This document shows positions 26,591-35,051 of a stretch of 64,000 bases of DNA, piece after piece; within the stretch, counting starts at the first letter, position 1; each line of letters opens with the position of its first letter. Below the pieces are notes generated by a model. That model was not told where the DNA came from and made no database searches. It was given only the letters and a program-made list of their open reading frames with translations. This DNA comes from Bdellovibrionaceae bacterium UBA2316 (GTDB lineage: Bacteria; Bdellovibrionota; Bdellovibrionia; Bdellovibrionales; Bdellovibrionaceae): NCBI GenBank assembly GCA_002345205.1, contig DDVI01000003.1:1-64000 (forward strand), read 5' to 3'. The position numbers were made by a program, and so were the translations under genes.

Positions 26591-27526
26591 ATGAAGATTC
26601 TAGTTTTTGTTTTTTTATGCATGAATATTTCTTTGAATGTATGGGCGGCACCGAAGCCGGCGTGCGCCGAATTTCAGCGGGTTTTGAATACTCAGTGGCA
26701 AGAGTTAACTCATTCTTATAAAAAAGTAGATTCTCGGTTTAAAAAACTAGAGTCCGGCAATTCGCCGTTTATGATTTCAAAATCGTCTACTGATTTAGTC
26801 ATATTGTTGCATGGTTATTTAGGTTCTCCATTTGAAATGAATCGTATAGCTGCGAGTTTAAAAACTAAAGGTTATAGCGTTTTGAATGATCTTATTCCCG
26901 GTTATGGCTTTTCTGCTCGGGTGGCTAATCAGTATACGGAAGACTATTGGGATCGATACTTTGATACCCGCTACAAAGCCGCGTTTCAATGTTACAAGCG
27001 AGTTCACATGATCGGGTTTTCAACCGGTGGTTTGATCATTCATAAATTTTTGAAAACGAATCCAAAACATAAGGCCGCCTCTGTGCATTTGATTTCACCG
27101 TTCTTTGCACCAACTTTGAAATTTGTAAGTATGCTGACGGAGTGGTTTAGTTTAATCAAAACAGAGGTGTCTTTGAATCTTTTGTACTATTCGACGTTTG
27201 GTGCGAAAGAATTGAAAATCATGTTGATGTATCCGAATTATTATTTGCAAGATGCTCCGTATTTAAACATGAATGAAATCGTAAAATCAGGAAACGAAGT
27301 TGTTCAGATGAAGTCATTAGAAAAAAATCTCTCTCCTGTTGTGTTGTATGCTACGAAAAAAGATTTAGTTATGGATTTCGATGTGACAACCAAAATGGTT
27401 GCACGTGATTTTGTAAATCCACGGCTTGTGAATTACTCGGAAACTCAAGCCCCGCATCATTTATTCCGTCACGAGGTCAGCGAAGTGGCCCTTAAATTTG
27501 AAAAAACTCTTTTAAGTGCATTTTAA
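26591..27526 (+). CDS. Exported alpha/beta hydrolase
   Basis: 311 aa. The signal peptide ends at about residue 19 (NVWA|APKPA). The fold signatures are LVILLHGYLGSPFEMNRIA (oxyanion region), the nucleophile elbow GFSTGG, an acid in ATKKDLVMDFD and the catalytic His in APHHLFRH. The core resembles carboxylesterase Est30-like or monoacylglycerol lipase-like enzymes, so an ester or acyl substrate in the periplasm is likely. The substrate is unknown. It is divergent from the repeat protein and precedes the second flagellar segment. Confidence 0.82.
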   Translation: MKILVFVFLCMNISLNVWAAPKPACAEFQRVLNTQWQELTHSYKKVDSRFKKLESGNSPFMISKSSTDLVILLHGYLGSPFEMNRIAASLKTKGYSVLNDLIPGYGFSARVANQYTEDYWDRYFDTRYKAAFQCYKRVHMIGFSTGGLIIHKFLKTNPKHKAASVHLISPFFAPTLKFVSMLTEWFSLIKTEVSLNLLYYSTFGAKELKIMLMYPNYYLQDAPYLNMNEIVKSGNEVVQMKSLEKNLSPVVLYATKKDLVMDFDVTTKMVARDFVNPRLVNYSETQAPHHLFRHEVSEVALKFEKTLLSAF

Positions 27527-27669
27527 AGGTACGGTTTTTTGCCACTGCCTGTGCTAAAAGCCAGTGAAATTTTGCCACCACATGGTCTTTATTTAATTTT
27601 TAGACCAGATTTTAACATTATCTCTTGCTGGACTTGAAAAGCAGACTCCAAATCTGTGATGATGAATGT

Positions 27670-28101
27670 ATGGACGTAAAGAAAATGAATACCTTAGACA
27701 CCGCAATAAAGGGAACTGGGTTTCCTACCGGCGGTATTGGTCAAGGCGTTCAAATTCCGTCTACTGGACCTTCGTTCAAAGATACTTTGAACAAAACGTC
27801 CACTATTGACCTGAAAAAAGTGGCTAATGATGCCGGTCTAGTTGAGAAGGGAATTAAATTCTCGAATCACGCGATCGAGCGAATGCAATCTAGAGGAATT
27901 TCGTTTAAGGCAGAAGATATGTCTAAATTAAACGAAGCTGTAGATCGCGCCGCTGGTAAGGGCAGCAAAGACTCGCTGATCTTGATGAATAATTCGGCTT
28001 TGATCGTGAGTGTGAAAAATAGAACGGTTGTAACGGTGATGGATCAATCCGCACTAAAAGAAAATGTTTTTACGAACATTGACAGTACAATCGTAATGTA
28101 A
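27670..28101 (+). CDS. Flagellar operon protein, TIGR02530 family
   Basis: 143 aa from the ATG at 27670; an in-frame TTG at 27625 gives an implausible leader. The C-terminal half carries the family pattern FSNHAIERMQSRGI, then GSKDSLILMNNSALIVSVKN and VFTNIDSTIV. Members are small proteins encoded between flgD and flgE in many flagellar operons. The exact role is unknown to me. Here it precedes flgE as usual, but four non-flagellar genes separate it from flgD. Confidence 0.85.
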   Translation: MDVKKMNTLDTAIKGTGFPTGGIGQGVQIPSTGPSFKDTLNKTSTIDLKKVANDAGLVEKGIKFSNHAIERMQSRGISFKAEDMSKLNEAVDRAAGKGSKDSLILMNNSALIVSVKNRTVVTVMDQSALKENVFTNIDSTIVM

Positions 28102-28188
28102 GTTGACTCAAGCAGAAGGCTTGGAAACTTGATAAGTACTAAACTTTAAATTCTCGAATAGAATTTAGAGATGTAAAAAAACAGGGCT

Positions 28189-28272
28189 GGTCCTCTTTGA
28201 GGGGGCCCTCCAAAACTTCCTGAGTTGTTTGCTCGGGAAATTAATATGTTCCAAGTAGGATGCTTGGAACAT
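28189..28272 (+). promoter_or_regulatory. Two hairpins in the flgE leader
   Basis: The first, 28189-28207, pairs GGTCCTC with GGGGGCC (two G-U pairs) around a TTTGA loop. The second, 28246-28272, is a perfect 10-bp inverted repeat ATGTTCCAAG / CTTGGAACAT around a 7-base loop, ending 24 bases before the flgE ATG. Neither has a T-run, so they are unlikely to be simple terminators. They may be a regulator site or an mRNA structure that tunes expression of the hook protein. Confidence 0.5.
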
Positions 28273-28296
28273 TACGAACATGACATGGAGGTCATA

Positions 28297-29580
28297 ATGG
28301 GTATTCTATCGTCTCTCTACACAGGCGTATCCGGTTTAACAGCACAAGGTGAAGCGTTAGGGGTAATTGGTGATAACATCGCCAACGCCAACACTATCGG
28401 TTTCAAAGCCTCTCGTGCCGAATTTCAAGACATTATTTCTAAGAACTTAAAAGGTATCTTAGGTGGTAACCAGATCGGTCGCGGGGTTAAAATCGGCGCG
28501 GTAAATCCAATCTTGGTACAAGGTAACGTAGATGCTACTGAAAAAGTAACTGACTTAGCCATCTCTGGCGACGGTTACTATAAAGTAAAAGGTAGCGATG
28601 GCGAATCATTCACTCGTGATGGTTCATTCCACTTTGATAGAGAAGGTTACCTAGTTACAAACGATAATCAAAAAGTTCAAGGTTTTATGACGGATGAAAA
28701 AGGTAACATCCTAAATAAAATGGCTGATATCAAATTCCCTCGTGCATTGATCCCTGCAAAAGGATCGACAGAACTGAAACTAGATCTGAATTTAGATTCA
28801 CGTGTTGAGCCAACTAAAAAATTCAACATTGACGATCCTTACTCAACATCACACTACTCAACGGGTGTAGAGATGTACGATTCACAAGGTAACAAACATT
28901 TAGTTCAGTTCTTCTTTAATAAAGTGGCTGATCGTAAGTGGGAATATAAAGGTCTTTGTGATGGTAAAGAAGTTACCGGTGGTGAAGAAGGAAAAATGGC
29001 CCAAGTTGTTGCGGGTACATTAGACTTCACAGTAGATGGAAAATTAGAAAAACAGGAAGTAACAGATTCATCATTCAACTTTATGGGTGGTGCTTTACAA
29101 AATCAAAAAATTAAAATGAATTTCGGTGACGATATCGCTAGTGGCGGTAAAGGTTTAGATGGAACTAAACAATACGGTAAAGGTTCAGATCTAATCTCTT
29201 GGCACCAAGACGGTGCGGGCGCAGGTACAATCACTGGCTTATCGTTCAATGATGAAGGTGTGTTGACGGCGGTTTATTCGAATGGTCAAGCCGCTGACTT
29301 AGCTCAGATTGCTTTAGCAAAATTCGAAAATCCGGAAGCGTTATTCAAAGTCGGTAACAATCGTTTGAAGGAATCTAGAGACTCTGGGGGTCCTTCGATG
29401 GGTGCGCCAGGTGCTGCGGGTCGCGGTAAAATCTACGCGAAGTCATTAGAGCGTTCGACGGTAGACTTAGCGACTGAATTCGTAAATATGATCCAAAATC
29501 AACGTGGTTTCCAGGCCAATGCGAAGACGATCACGACAACAGATGAGTTACTAAACGAAATCATCCAGTTGAAGAGATAA
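28297..29580 (+). CDS. flgE: Flagellar hook protein FlgE
   Basis: Structural protein of the hook. I use the ATG at 28297, 7 bases after GGAG, which gives 427 aa and the canonical start MGILSSLYTGVSGLTAQGEA followed by NIANANTIGFKASRAEFQD. The FlgE D1 insertion domain (PTKKFNIDDPYSTSHYSTGV) and the C-terminal motif LATEFVNMIQNQRGFQANAK are present. Codon use is strongly biased, as for an abundant protein. It is closed by a strong terminator. Confidence 0.97.
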   Translation: MGILSSLYTGVSGLTAQGEALGVIGDNIANANTIGFKASRAEFQDIISKNLKGILGGNQIGRGVKIGAVNPILVQGNVDATEKVTDLAISGDGYYKVKGSDGESFTRDGSFHFDREGYLVTNDNQKVQGFMTDEKGNILNKMADIKFPRALIPAKGSTELKLDLNLDSRVEPTKKFNIDDPYSTSHYSTGVEMYDSQGNKHLVQFFFNKVADRKWEYKGLCDGKEVTGGEEGKMAQVVAGTLDFTVDGKLEKQEVTDSSFNFMGGALQNQKIKMNFGDDIASGGKGLDGTKQYGKGSDLISWHQDGAGAGTITGLSFNDEGVLTAVYSNGQAADLAQIALAKFENPEALFKVGNNRLKESRDSGGPSMGAPGAAGRGKIYAKSLERSTVDLATEFVNMIQNQRGFQANAKTITTTDELLNEIIQLKR

Positions 29581-29631
29581 TTAGTTAATTAGATTTATAA
29601 AATAAAAAACGCAGTTTTTTTATAATACCCA

Positions 29632-29676
29632 GCCCCGGTGTGAAGTAGAGAGCACATCGGGGCATTTTTATTTTTG
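29632..29676 (+). terminator. Intrinsic terminator of flgE
   Basis: GCCCCGGTGT pairs with ACATCGGGGC around a 12-base loop. The stem is followed directly by ATTTTTATTTTT. It lies about 50 bases after the flgE stop. Confidence 0.85.
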
Positions 29677-29679
29677 GCC

Positions 29680-29800
29680 GGTTGCTGCGAGGATTGATTA
29701 ACTCTTCGTTCTCGTCGGTCGGTCTCCCTGCGACTTGGCGCTGCCAAGCCTCAGTCGCCTCCCTCCTGTGGCCTCGATTTAATCAATCCTTGCAGCCACC
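29680..29800. repeat. Large imperfect palindrome with inner hairpin
   Basis: The arms 29680-29701 and 29779-29800 pair over 22 bases with one mismatch and one G-U pair (GGTTGCTGCGAGGATTGATT against its complement). The 77-base interior contains a second structure: GCGACT/AGTCGC at 29730-29735 and 29753-29758 enclosing TTGGC-GCT-GCCAA. It is GC-richer than the surroundings and lies in a 376-base stretch without a gene (29581-29956). The rest of that stretch holds only the flgE terminator and AT-rich sequence before the next lipoprotein. It could be a dispersed palindromic repeat, a structured RNA or a recombination site. Confidence 0.7.
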
Positions 29801-29956
29801 TAGTTTGCTGGTCGATTTGTTTTTGGCAGAAACTTAGATCTACTTTCGATTAGTTTTCTTTTTTAGTTTTGATTGGATTTGTCATTTATTTTTGGGGTGA
29901 AATTGACTGGACTATTTTGGGTTGGGTCACTAGATTTTCTGGTATTGGAGGTTTTG

Positions 29957-30583
29957 ATGAAAAAGTTGGTTTTGCTTTTTTCGATGATGATGGTTCTTGT
30001 TTCTTGTAAAGAAATTTCGGGGACTTTTTTGGTTAATCAGGATTTTTCGGCTAATGTGAATAAAAAATGTGGTTGGAATCCGTTTGGGTCGTGTGATCCT
30101 AATAAAAAATTTCAAGTGCCTGCGGGTAATTACAACGCGGTTATTGATTTTGGTTCTAAGACTGAAATTAAAATCGAGATGAAGGCTAATGCTTACAAGG
30201 AAACAATCACATTACTTCGCCCTAAGAATTTTGAATTCCCATCTAACGGTGATTTTGTACTAACTGCGGCTCAAGTGAATCAAGTATTTGATGTAAAAGG
30301 AAATGTACAAACTTCAGTATCCGATTCACCACTTCAACGTGGAAACGAGAGCTGCACATACACGGCACCAGTATGGGTTTGTTCACATGATAATAATGGT
30401 CGTCCGTACTGCCATTATGAAAATCGTTCGGTTTGGGGTTATCGCTTTGTAGAATATTATAATCGTAATACGACTCGTGAGTTATCCGCGGACTTAATGC
30501 AAAGCCAGCGATCGTTAGCTCGATTCACTGGCGCTCGTACGGATTCCGAAAAAATTTATACCTACACTAGCATGTGTCGCTAG
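29957..30583 (+). CDS. Putative lipoprotein, function unknown
   Basis: 208 aa from the ATG at 29957, 5 bases after GGAGG. The signal peptide ends in LVSC at residue 17 (MKKLVLLFSMMMVLVSC). The first half is beta-rich, with a conserved-looking segment FLVNQDFSANV through VPAGNYNAVIDFGSKTEIKI. The second half is Tyr/Cys-rich (SCTYTAPVWVCSHDNNGRPY, CHYENRSVW). It ends in TYTSMCR. I recognise no family. It sits behind the palindromic element and is convergent with the next lipoprotein. Confidence 0.75.
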   Translation: MKKLVLLFSMMMVLVSCKEISGTFLVNQDFSANVNKKCGWNPFGSCDPNKKFQVPAGNYNAVIDFGSKTEIKIEMKANAYKETITLLRPKNFEFPSNGDFVLTAAQVNQVFDVKGNVQTSVSDSPLQRGNESCTYTAPVWVCSHDNNGRPYCHYENRSVWGYRFVEYYNRNTTRELSADLMQSQRSLARFTGARTDSEKIYTYTSMCR

Positions 30584-30603
30584 TTTCTGGATTGGGGTAT
30601 CTC

Positions 30604-31128
30604 TTACATGCAACGAACTTGTCTGTTGCCAGATACCTCAATCAATGTGTATCCCGAACAGTTATAACCACCGTAGCCGCATGTTACGACTTGGTTATTA
30701 TAATAAAACTGCCCATTACATTGCATCGTAATCGCCGTACCATTCGCATTATTACATAAAGAGTTATCGACAACTTGGCCAGTGGCCGATGACATACAGT
30801 AACCGTTATTTACATAGTATCCACTATTCGTACCACAGTTATTGGTTGTTGCCGTTGTCTGGCAATATGTGGTTGAAACCGGTTGGCCCGTCGACGAAGA
30901 GTAGCAGTAGTTTCCATTCCAGTAGTAACCGTTATTAGTCGTTGCTGTATTACATGTAGCCGAGCAGTAAGTGGTCGCTACGACTTGTCCTGATGGATAG
31001 GCAACGCAGTTTGCACCGTTCCACCCATAGGATGTAGTCGCTGTTGTCGAGTTGTTTGAGTTACTCTTATTGCAGCTAGTTGTTAATAACAGTAAACCTA
31101 CGACGAAAAAATATATAACCTTCTTCAT
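30604..31128 (-). CDS. Cys-rich repeat lipoprotein
   Basis: 174 aa from the ATG at 31128, 6 bases after GAGG. The signal peptide has lipobox TTSC (MKKVIYFFVVGLLLLTTSC). The mature protein has three or four degenerate repeats of about 35 residues with the pattern Y-x-W/V-N-G-x-x-C-x4-S/T-G-Q-x-V-x-T-x-Y/L-C (WNGANCVAYPSGQVVATTYC, WNGNYCYSSSTGQPVSTTYC, NNGYCMSSATGQVVDNSLC). It is very rich in Asn, Thr, Tyr and Cys. Such composition fits a surface-exposed, disulfide-bonded protein. The function is unknown. It is convergent with the previous lipoprotein, and 280 bases of AT-rich DNA without a recognisable gene lie upstream. Confidence 0.75.
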   Translation of the reverse strand: MKKVIYFFVVGLLLLTTSCNKSNSNNSTTATTSYGWNGANCVAYPSGQVVATTYCSATCNTATTNNGYYWNGNYCYSSSTGQPVSTTYCQTTATTNNCGTNSGYYVNNGYCMSSATGQVVDNSLCNNANGTAITMQCNGQFYYNNQVVTCGYGGYNCSGYTLIEVSGNRQVRCM

Positions 31129-31410
31129 AATTAACCTCACGACTTTTACTAGAGCAATACCAGCGCCTAAATGACCGAAACGTCGTAAGTATCTTGAATA
31201 AGTGTCAAAAATGTAATCATGGAAGGATTATGGAAATTGGTAAAGGTGTCGTACTCACCAAAATGAGACAAAAATGAGCGTACACCATAAACAGTTGCTT
31301 TAAAAAAGTATCTCAATTTGAAACGTAAACAGAATTTCGCTGTCGTTTGGAAAGTGACATTTGCTCACTGAGCTTACACTGAAGTTCTATGTAATGACTC
31401 CGAACGGGTC

Positions 31411-32160
31411 TTGAAAATGCATCTTTATTTTAGGATGATGAGAGTCCTGTTGAGTGTGTCTCTTTTTCTAGTCCCGTTTTACCTGTATTTTAGTTTATTT
31501 AGTAGAAATGATAAAAAAGCCATATCAGCACGTACAGTGGCCAGTGCATCGAGTGCCCGAGCAATTAAAGCTAATTCAAGCGCCTCATCGGTCAATCCAA
31601 ATAAGATAATCGAGAATGTTAAGGTGTTACCTCAGACTGAAATCAAAAGAGAAAAAACTTGGGCCGAGACGTTTTCTGAAATCCAAGGGAAATTGCACCC
31701 GGAAACTTTGCAATGGGCGCAAAAACTCCCAGTTCCGCGTAATCTAGCCGAAGAGAAAATTTATTTGAGATTACAATTAGTCTATCAAGTACGAGGAATC
31801 TCAGACATTAGCTCATTTTTACCCGATCTTGGAGGGAGCCCTATAACAGAGTCCACTAAAAATTACGTTGATGATTGCATTAGGACCCTCGATGCTCGTG
31901 ATGACTATAGAGAACGAACTTTTATGATTATGTTCTCTCAACACAAGAATTCGAACCGCGATTTAACGAAAGCCATTTTTGATCAAGTAGATGTACTGTT
32001 TAGCGAAACGGATAGGTATGACCCGGGATACTTTGTCGACGTATCAAATATAGTTCGTAACTCGGCAAATATTGAAAAAGCTGATAAAGAAGAAATACTA
32101 TGGCAGATCAAAAAACGACGAAACGATATGGAAGAGCAACTAAACAGGAAATATTTATGA
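31411..32160 (+). CDS. Membrane-anchored protein, first of a paralogous pair
   Basis: 249 aa with a TTG start. A single N-terminal hydrophobic segment (MRVLLSVSLFLVPFYLYFSL) is likely a membrane anchor. A Ser/Ala-rich linker and a helical, charged C-terminal domain follow (LHPETLQWAQKLPVPRNLAE, EEKIYLRLQLVYQVRGIS). The C-terminal domain is similar to that of the next gene (TEWARKLPSANTLEEEYFQL). The two overlap by 4 bases (ATGA). No known family was recognised. The upstream 270 bases hold no gene. Confidence 0.7.
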   Translation: MKMHLYFRMMRVLLSVSLFLVPFYLYFSLFSRNDKKAISARTVASASSARAIKANSSASSVNPNKIIENVKVLPQTEIKREKTWAETFSEIQGKLHPETLQWAQKLPVPRNLAEEKIYLRLQLVYQVRGISDISSFLPDLGGSPITESTKNYVDDCIRTLDARDDYRERTFMIMFSQHKNSNRDLTKAIFDQVDVLFSETDRYDPGYFVDVSNIVRNSANIEKADKEEILWQIKKRRNDMEEQLNRKYL

Positions 32161-32654
32161 GAAACAGAAGTGCTTTAAGTTTTGGGATTGCGATAGGAAT
32201 TGTGTTGGGTGCAGTAGGGGCATCCTTATTTGTGGATAGCCTTAAACCCAAGGAGAAGATTACCCAAGACTCACCTATAGCTGAGTCTGTCTCTAATGAT
32301 ATTTCTTTAGATGTACAAAATGGTGATGGCACTGAAGAGCCCAGTGAAAAGTTACGAATCGACATTCAGCAAGCGAGAAATCTATTGAAAGCAGAAACAA
32401 CTGAATGGGCGAGAAAGCTGCCCTCAGCAAATACGTTAGAGGAAGAGTACTTTCAGTTATATATGCAAATCGCATATGAAAAGAAAGACGTCGATGTATT
32501 CGGATTAGCAAGTAGAAATCTAAACCTATTTAGAAATGTCAAAAATGATAAAGAATTTAAAAGTTATATTACAGCGTGTTTAGAATCAGCAGAAGTGGAG
32601 AAAGAAAAACGGGTAAAAGATTTCGTGAGCCGCTACACGGCTTTGATCTATTGA
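32157..32654 (+). CDS. Membrane-anchored protein, second of the paralogous pair
   Basis: 165 aa from the ATG at 32157, which overlaps the upstream stop codon. It starts with a hydrophobic segment (ALSFGIAIGIVLGAVGASLF), followed by an acidic linker and a helical domain of about 90 residues related to the end of the preceding protein (W-A-(Q/R)-KLP, then the L-x-E-E motif and an I-x-(A/D)-C-(L/I) pattern). The pair probably arose by tandem duplication and may form a hetero-complex in the inner membrane. The function is unknown. A terminator-like hairpin follows immediately. Confidence 0.7.
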   Translation: MRNRSALSFGIAIGIVLGAVGASLFVDSLKPKEKITQDSPIAESVSNDISLDVQNGDGTEEPSEKLRIDIQQARNLLKAETTEWARKLPSANTLEEEYFQLYMQIAYEKKDVDVFGLASRNLNLFRNVKNDKEFKSYITACLESAEVEKEKRVKDFVSRYTALIY

Positions 32655-32690
32655 AAAAGCCCCTGATGGTTTCCCATCAGAGGCTTTGAA
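32655..32690 (-). terminator. Bidirectional terminator between the anchored pair and mdh
   Basis: AAGCCCCTGATGG at 32657-32669 pairs with CCATCAGAGGCTT at 32674-32686 around a TTTC-type loop, with one mismatch. On the minus strand the stem is followed by CTTTTTC, so it fits best as the mdh terminator. In the plus direction the T-run is only three bases. Confidence 0.75.
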
Positions 32691-32701
32691 TATAAACTAA
32701 T

Positions 32702-33688
32702 TTAACCTAAAAGGTGTTTAACGCCATCGCGTTCATCAGTTAGTTCTTTCAATGTAAACTCCATTTTCTCTTTAGAGAAGGCATCGATTTCCAAACCTTT
32801 AACGATTTTGTAGTCGCCGTTTTCGCATGTGCATGGAAAACCGTAAATGATTCCTTCTGGAATACCGTATGAACCATCAGATGGAACACCCATAGTCGCC
32901 CATTTGCCATTTGTTCCTAAGCACCAATCACGCATGTGATCAATTGCGGCGTTCGCTGCAGAGGCTGCCGAAGACAATCCACGAGCTTCGATGATCGCAG
33001 CGCCACGTTTACCAACTGTTGGAATAAATGTTTCTTTGTACCAAGTTTCGTCATTAACGGCTGCTTTCATCGCTTTACCGTTAACTTCTGCAAAACGATA
33101 GTCAGGGTACATTGTTGGAGAATGGTTACCCCAAACAACCATCTTTTGAATATCGCCAACTGCTGTTTTAGTTTTAGTCGCTAATTGTGAAAGTGCGCGG
33201 TTATGATCAAGTCTCATCATCGCAGTGAAATTTCTTGGGTTTAATTTAGGAGCGGATTTCATTGCAATGTAAGCGTTAGTGTTCGCTGGATTACCAACAA
33301 CAAGTACTTTTACATTTTTGTTTGCTACGTCATTCAAAGCCTTACCCTGCACCGTAAAGATTTGCGCATTGGCTTCTAATAAATCTTTTCTCTCCATGCC
33401 TTTTGAGCGTGGACGAGCGCCAACTAGTAATGCGATCTCAGCATCTTTGAATGCTACTTTAGGATCGTCAGTTTGAATGATTTCTTTCAAAAGAGGAAAT
33501 GCGCAGTCGTCCAATTCCATTGCTACACCTTTAAGCGCTTGCATCGCTGGTGTAACTTCTAAAAGTTGTAGAATTACGGGTTGATCTTTACCAAGCATTT
33601 CGCCAGAAGCGATTCTGTAAAGTAAGCTATAGCCAATTTGTCCAGCAGCCCCGGTTACTGCCACTCTCACGGGAGTCTTTGTTGCCAT
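32702..33688 (-). CDS. mdh: Malate dehydrogenase
   Basis: NAD-dependent oxidation of malate to oxaloacetate in the TCA cycle, in the cytoplasm. It is 328 aa, the length of the 'type 2' cytosolic-like family. The Rossmann motif is [19 protein letters not shown] and the cofactor/substrate loop [19 protein letters not shown] carries the active-site Arg residues. Catalytic His is in [23 protein letters not shown] precedes the ATG. It lies 59 bases downstream of the alcohol dehydrogenase gene, with room for a promoter. Confidence 0.96.
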   Translation of the reverse strand: MATKTPVRVAVTGAAGQIGYSLLYRIASGEMLGKDQPVILQLLEVTPAMQALKGVAMELDDCAFPLLKEIIQTDDPKVAFKDAEIALLVGARPRSKGMERKDLLEANAQIFTVQGKALNDVANKNVKVLVVGNPANTNAYIAMKSAPKLNPRNFTAMMRLDHNRALSQLATKTKTAVGDIQKMVVWGNHSPTMYPDYRFAEVNGKAMKAAVNDETWYKETFIPTVGKRGAAIIEARGLSSAASAANAAIDHMRDWCLGTNGKWATMGVPSDGSYGIPEGIIYGFPCTCENGDYKIVKGLEIDAFSKEKMEFTLKELTDERDGVKHLLG

Positions 33689-33747
33689 GATGGTCTCCTT
33701 AAATAAGTAAAAAAAGTATAGTTTACGCTAAATTCTAAGTCTATATT

Positions 33748-34788
33748 TTAAAGCGTTTTAAGATCTACGACGAAGCGATACTTAACGTCCGAAGCAACTG
33801 TGCGATCATAGGCCTCGTTGATCTTTTCTGGAGCGATCAATTCGATGTCAGAAAAGACTTTCTTCTTCGCACAAAAGTTCAGCATCTCTTGAGTTTCCTT
33901 GATGCCCCCAATCAGGGAGCCTGTAAGAACCTTACGGCCACCGATCAACCCAAATGCATTTAAGCTATTTGGATCCGGAGAAACACCAACTAGGACCATT
34001 GTCGCACCCAATTTCAGACTGGCTAAATACGGGGTGAAGTCATGTTGAGCGGAAACGGTATCGATAATCAAATCTAGTGTCCCCGCGACTGAAGCAAAAA
34101 CTTTAGGGTCTTTCGTCACTTTGAAATGCTTAGCGCCGAGGCGTTTTGCGTCAGCTTCTTTGTTTGGGGATGTGCTGAAAACCGTGACTTCTGCGCCCAT
34201 TGCTTTGGCCAATTTAACAGCCATATGGCCTAGGCCACCTAACCCCACGACGCCGACCTTTTTACCTTTGCCGGCTTTGTATCGTTTTAGCGGCGAGTAC
34301 GTTGTGATCCCTGCGCACAGTAGGGGTGCGACTCTGTCTAATGGAAGACCTTTTTTAACTTTCAAAACGAACTTATCTTTCACCGTAACGTGAGATGCAT
34401 AACCACCGTAGGTCGGTGTCTTGTTATCTAGTTCGGTGCTATTGTATGAAAAAACTGTTTTTACTTCGCAAAATTGTTCTTCATTATTTTTGCACGGTTT
34501 ACATTTTCCACATGAATCTACAAAACAACCAACGCCAACGGGTTCACCAATTTTAAAGCGTTTCACTTTCTTTCCAATTTTAACTACATGGCCAACCATT
34601 TCATGCCCAGGAACGCATGGGTACATAGTTGGGCCCCATTCAGACCGAGCTGTGTGAATGTCCGAGTGACAAACTCCACAGTAATCAAGTTTTACCAAAA
34701 CATCATTTGGTCCCGGTTCACGTCGTTCAATCGTGTGAGGTTTAATCGTTCCTGATTTGTCAAACGCAGCCATGCATTTTGATTGCAT
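33748..34788 (-). CDS. Zinc-dependent NAD(P) alcohol dehydrogenase (YahK/CAD type)
   Basis: Medium-chain reductase that interconverts alcohols and aldehydes. It is 346 aa. The catalytic zinc ligands are in DYCGVCHSDIH and PGHEMVGHV. The structural zinc site has four Cys in CGKCKPCKNNEEQFC. The cofactor-binding GLGGLGHMAVKLAKAMGAEV is intact. The family is usually NADPH-linked and acts on aromatic or medium-chain aldehydes; the substrate here cannot be told. AGGAGATTCTAT precedes the ATG. About 260 bases without gene lie upstream. Confidence 0.92.
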   Translation of the reverse strand: MQSKCMAAFDKSGTIKPHTIERREPGPNDVLVKLDYCGVCHSDIHTARSEWGPTMYPCVPGHEMVGHVVKIGKKVKRFKIGEPVGVGCFVDSCGKCKPCKNNEEQFCEVKTVFSYNSTELDNKTPTYGGYASHVTVKDKFVLKVKKGLPLDRVAPLLCAGITTYSPLKRYKAGKGKKVGVVGLGGLGHMAVKLAKAMGAEVTVFSTSPNKEADAKRLGAKHFKVTKDPKVFASVAGTLDLIIDTVSAQHDFTPYLASLKLGATMVLVGVSPDPNSLNAFGLIGGRKVLTGSLIGGIKETQEMLNFCAKKKVFSDIELIAPEKINEAYDRTVASDVKYRFVVDLKTL

Positions 34789-35012
34789 ATAGAATCTCCT
34801 AAGTTGAATAAGTAGAAGTAAATCTACCCACGTCTGTCGAGATTACTCAAGTGCGAAAATAGTTTCGTTGCTATTGGGCAGGACCGATGGCAGGCTATTC
34901 TCATGAGGCATCCGAATTTTAGAATTTATATTCTGATCATCGCGTTTCTTGCTGTGAAAATTGCCCTGTCGTGAAGTTGTTTTAAAAAGCGATGCATATG
35001 GATCCTACCTTA

Positions 35013-35030
35013 GCGGGCATTTAAGCCCGC
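35013..35030. other. Perfect GC hairpin downstream of the 35052-35486 gene
   Basis: GCGGGC-ATTTAA-GCCCGC is a 6-bp perfect stem. It is followed by A6 on the plus strand and by TAAGG on the minus strand, so it lacks the T-run of a terminator in either direction. It lies 22 bases after the stop of the minus-strand gene at 35052 and may be an RNA 3'-end stabiliser or an atypical terminator. Confidence 0.35.
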
Positions 35031-35051
35031 AAAAAAGTAAGCATTGATGTA

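Noticed and set aside
27583..27607. TGGTCT/AGACCA inverted repeat after the hydrolase gene
   Set aside because: Six base pairs with a 13-base AT-rich loop and no T-run are too weak to call a terminator.
35013..35030. GC hairpin as intrinsic terminator
   Set aside because: There is no T-run after the stem on either strand; it was kept only as an unexplained hairpin.
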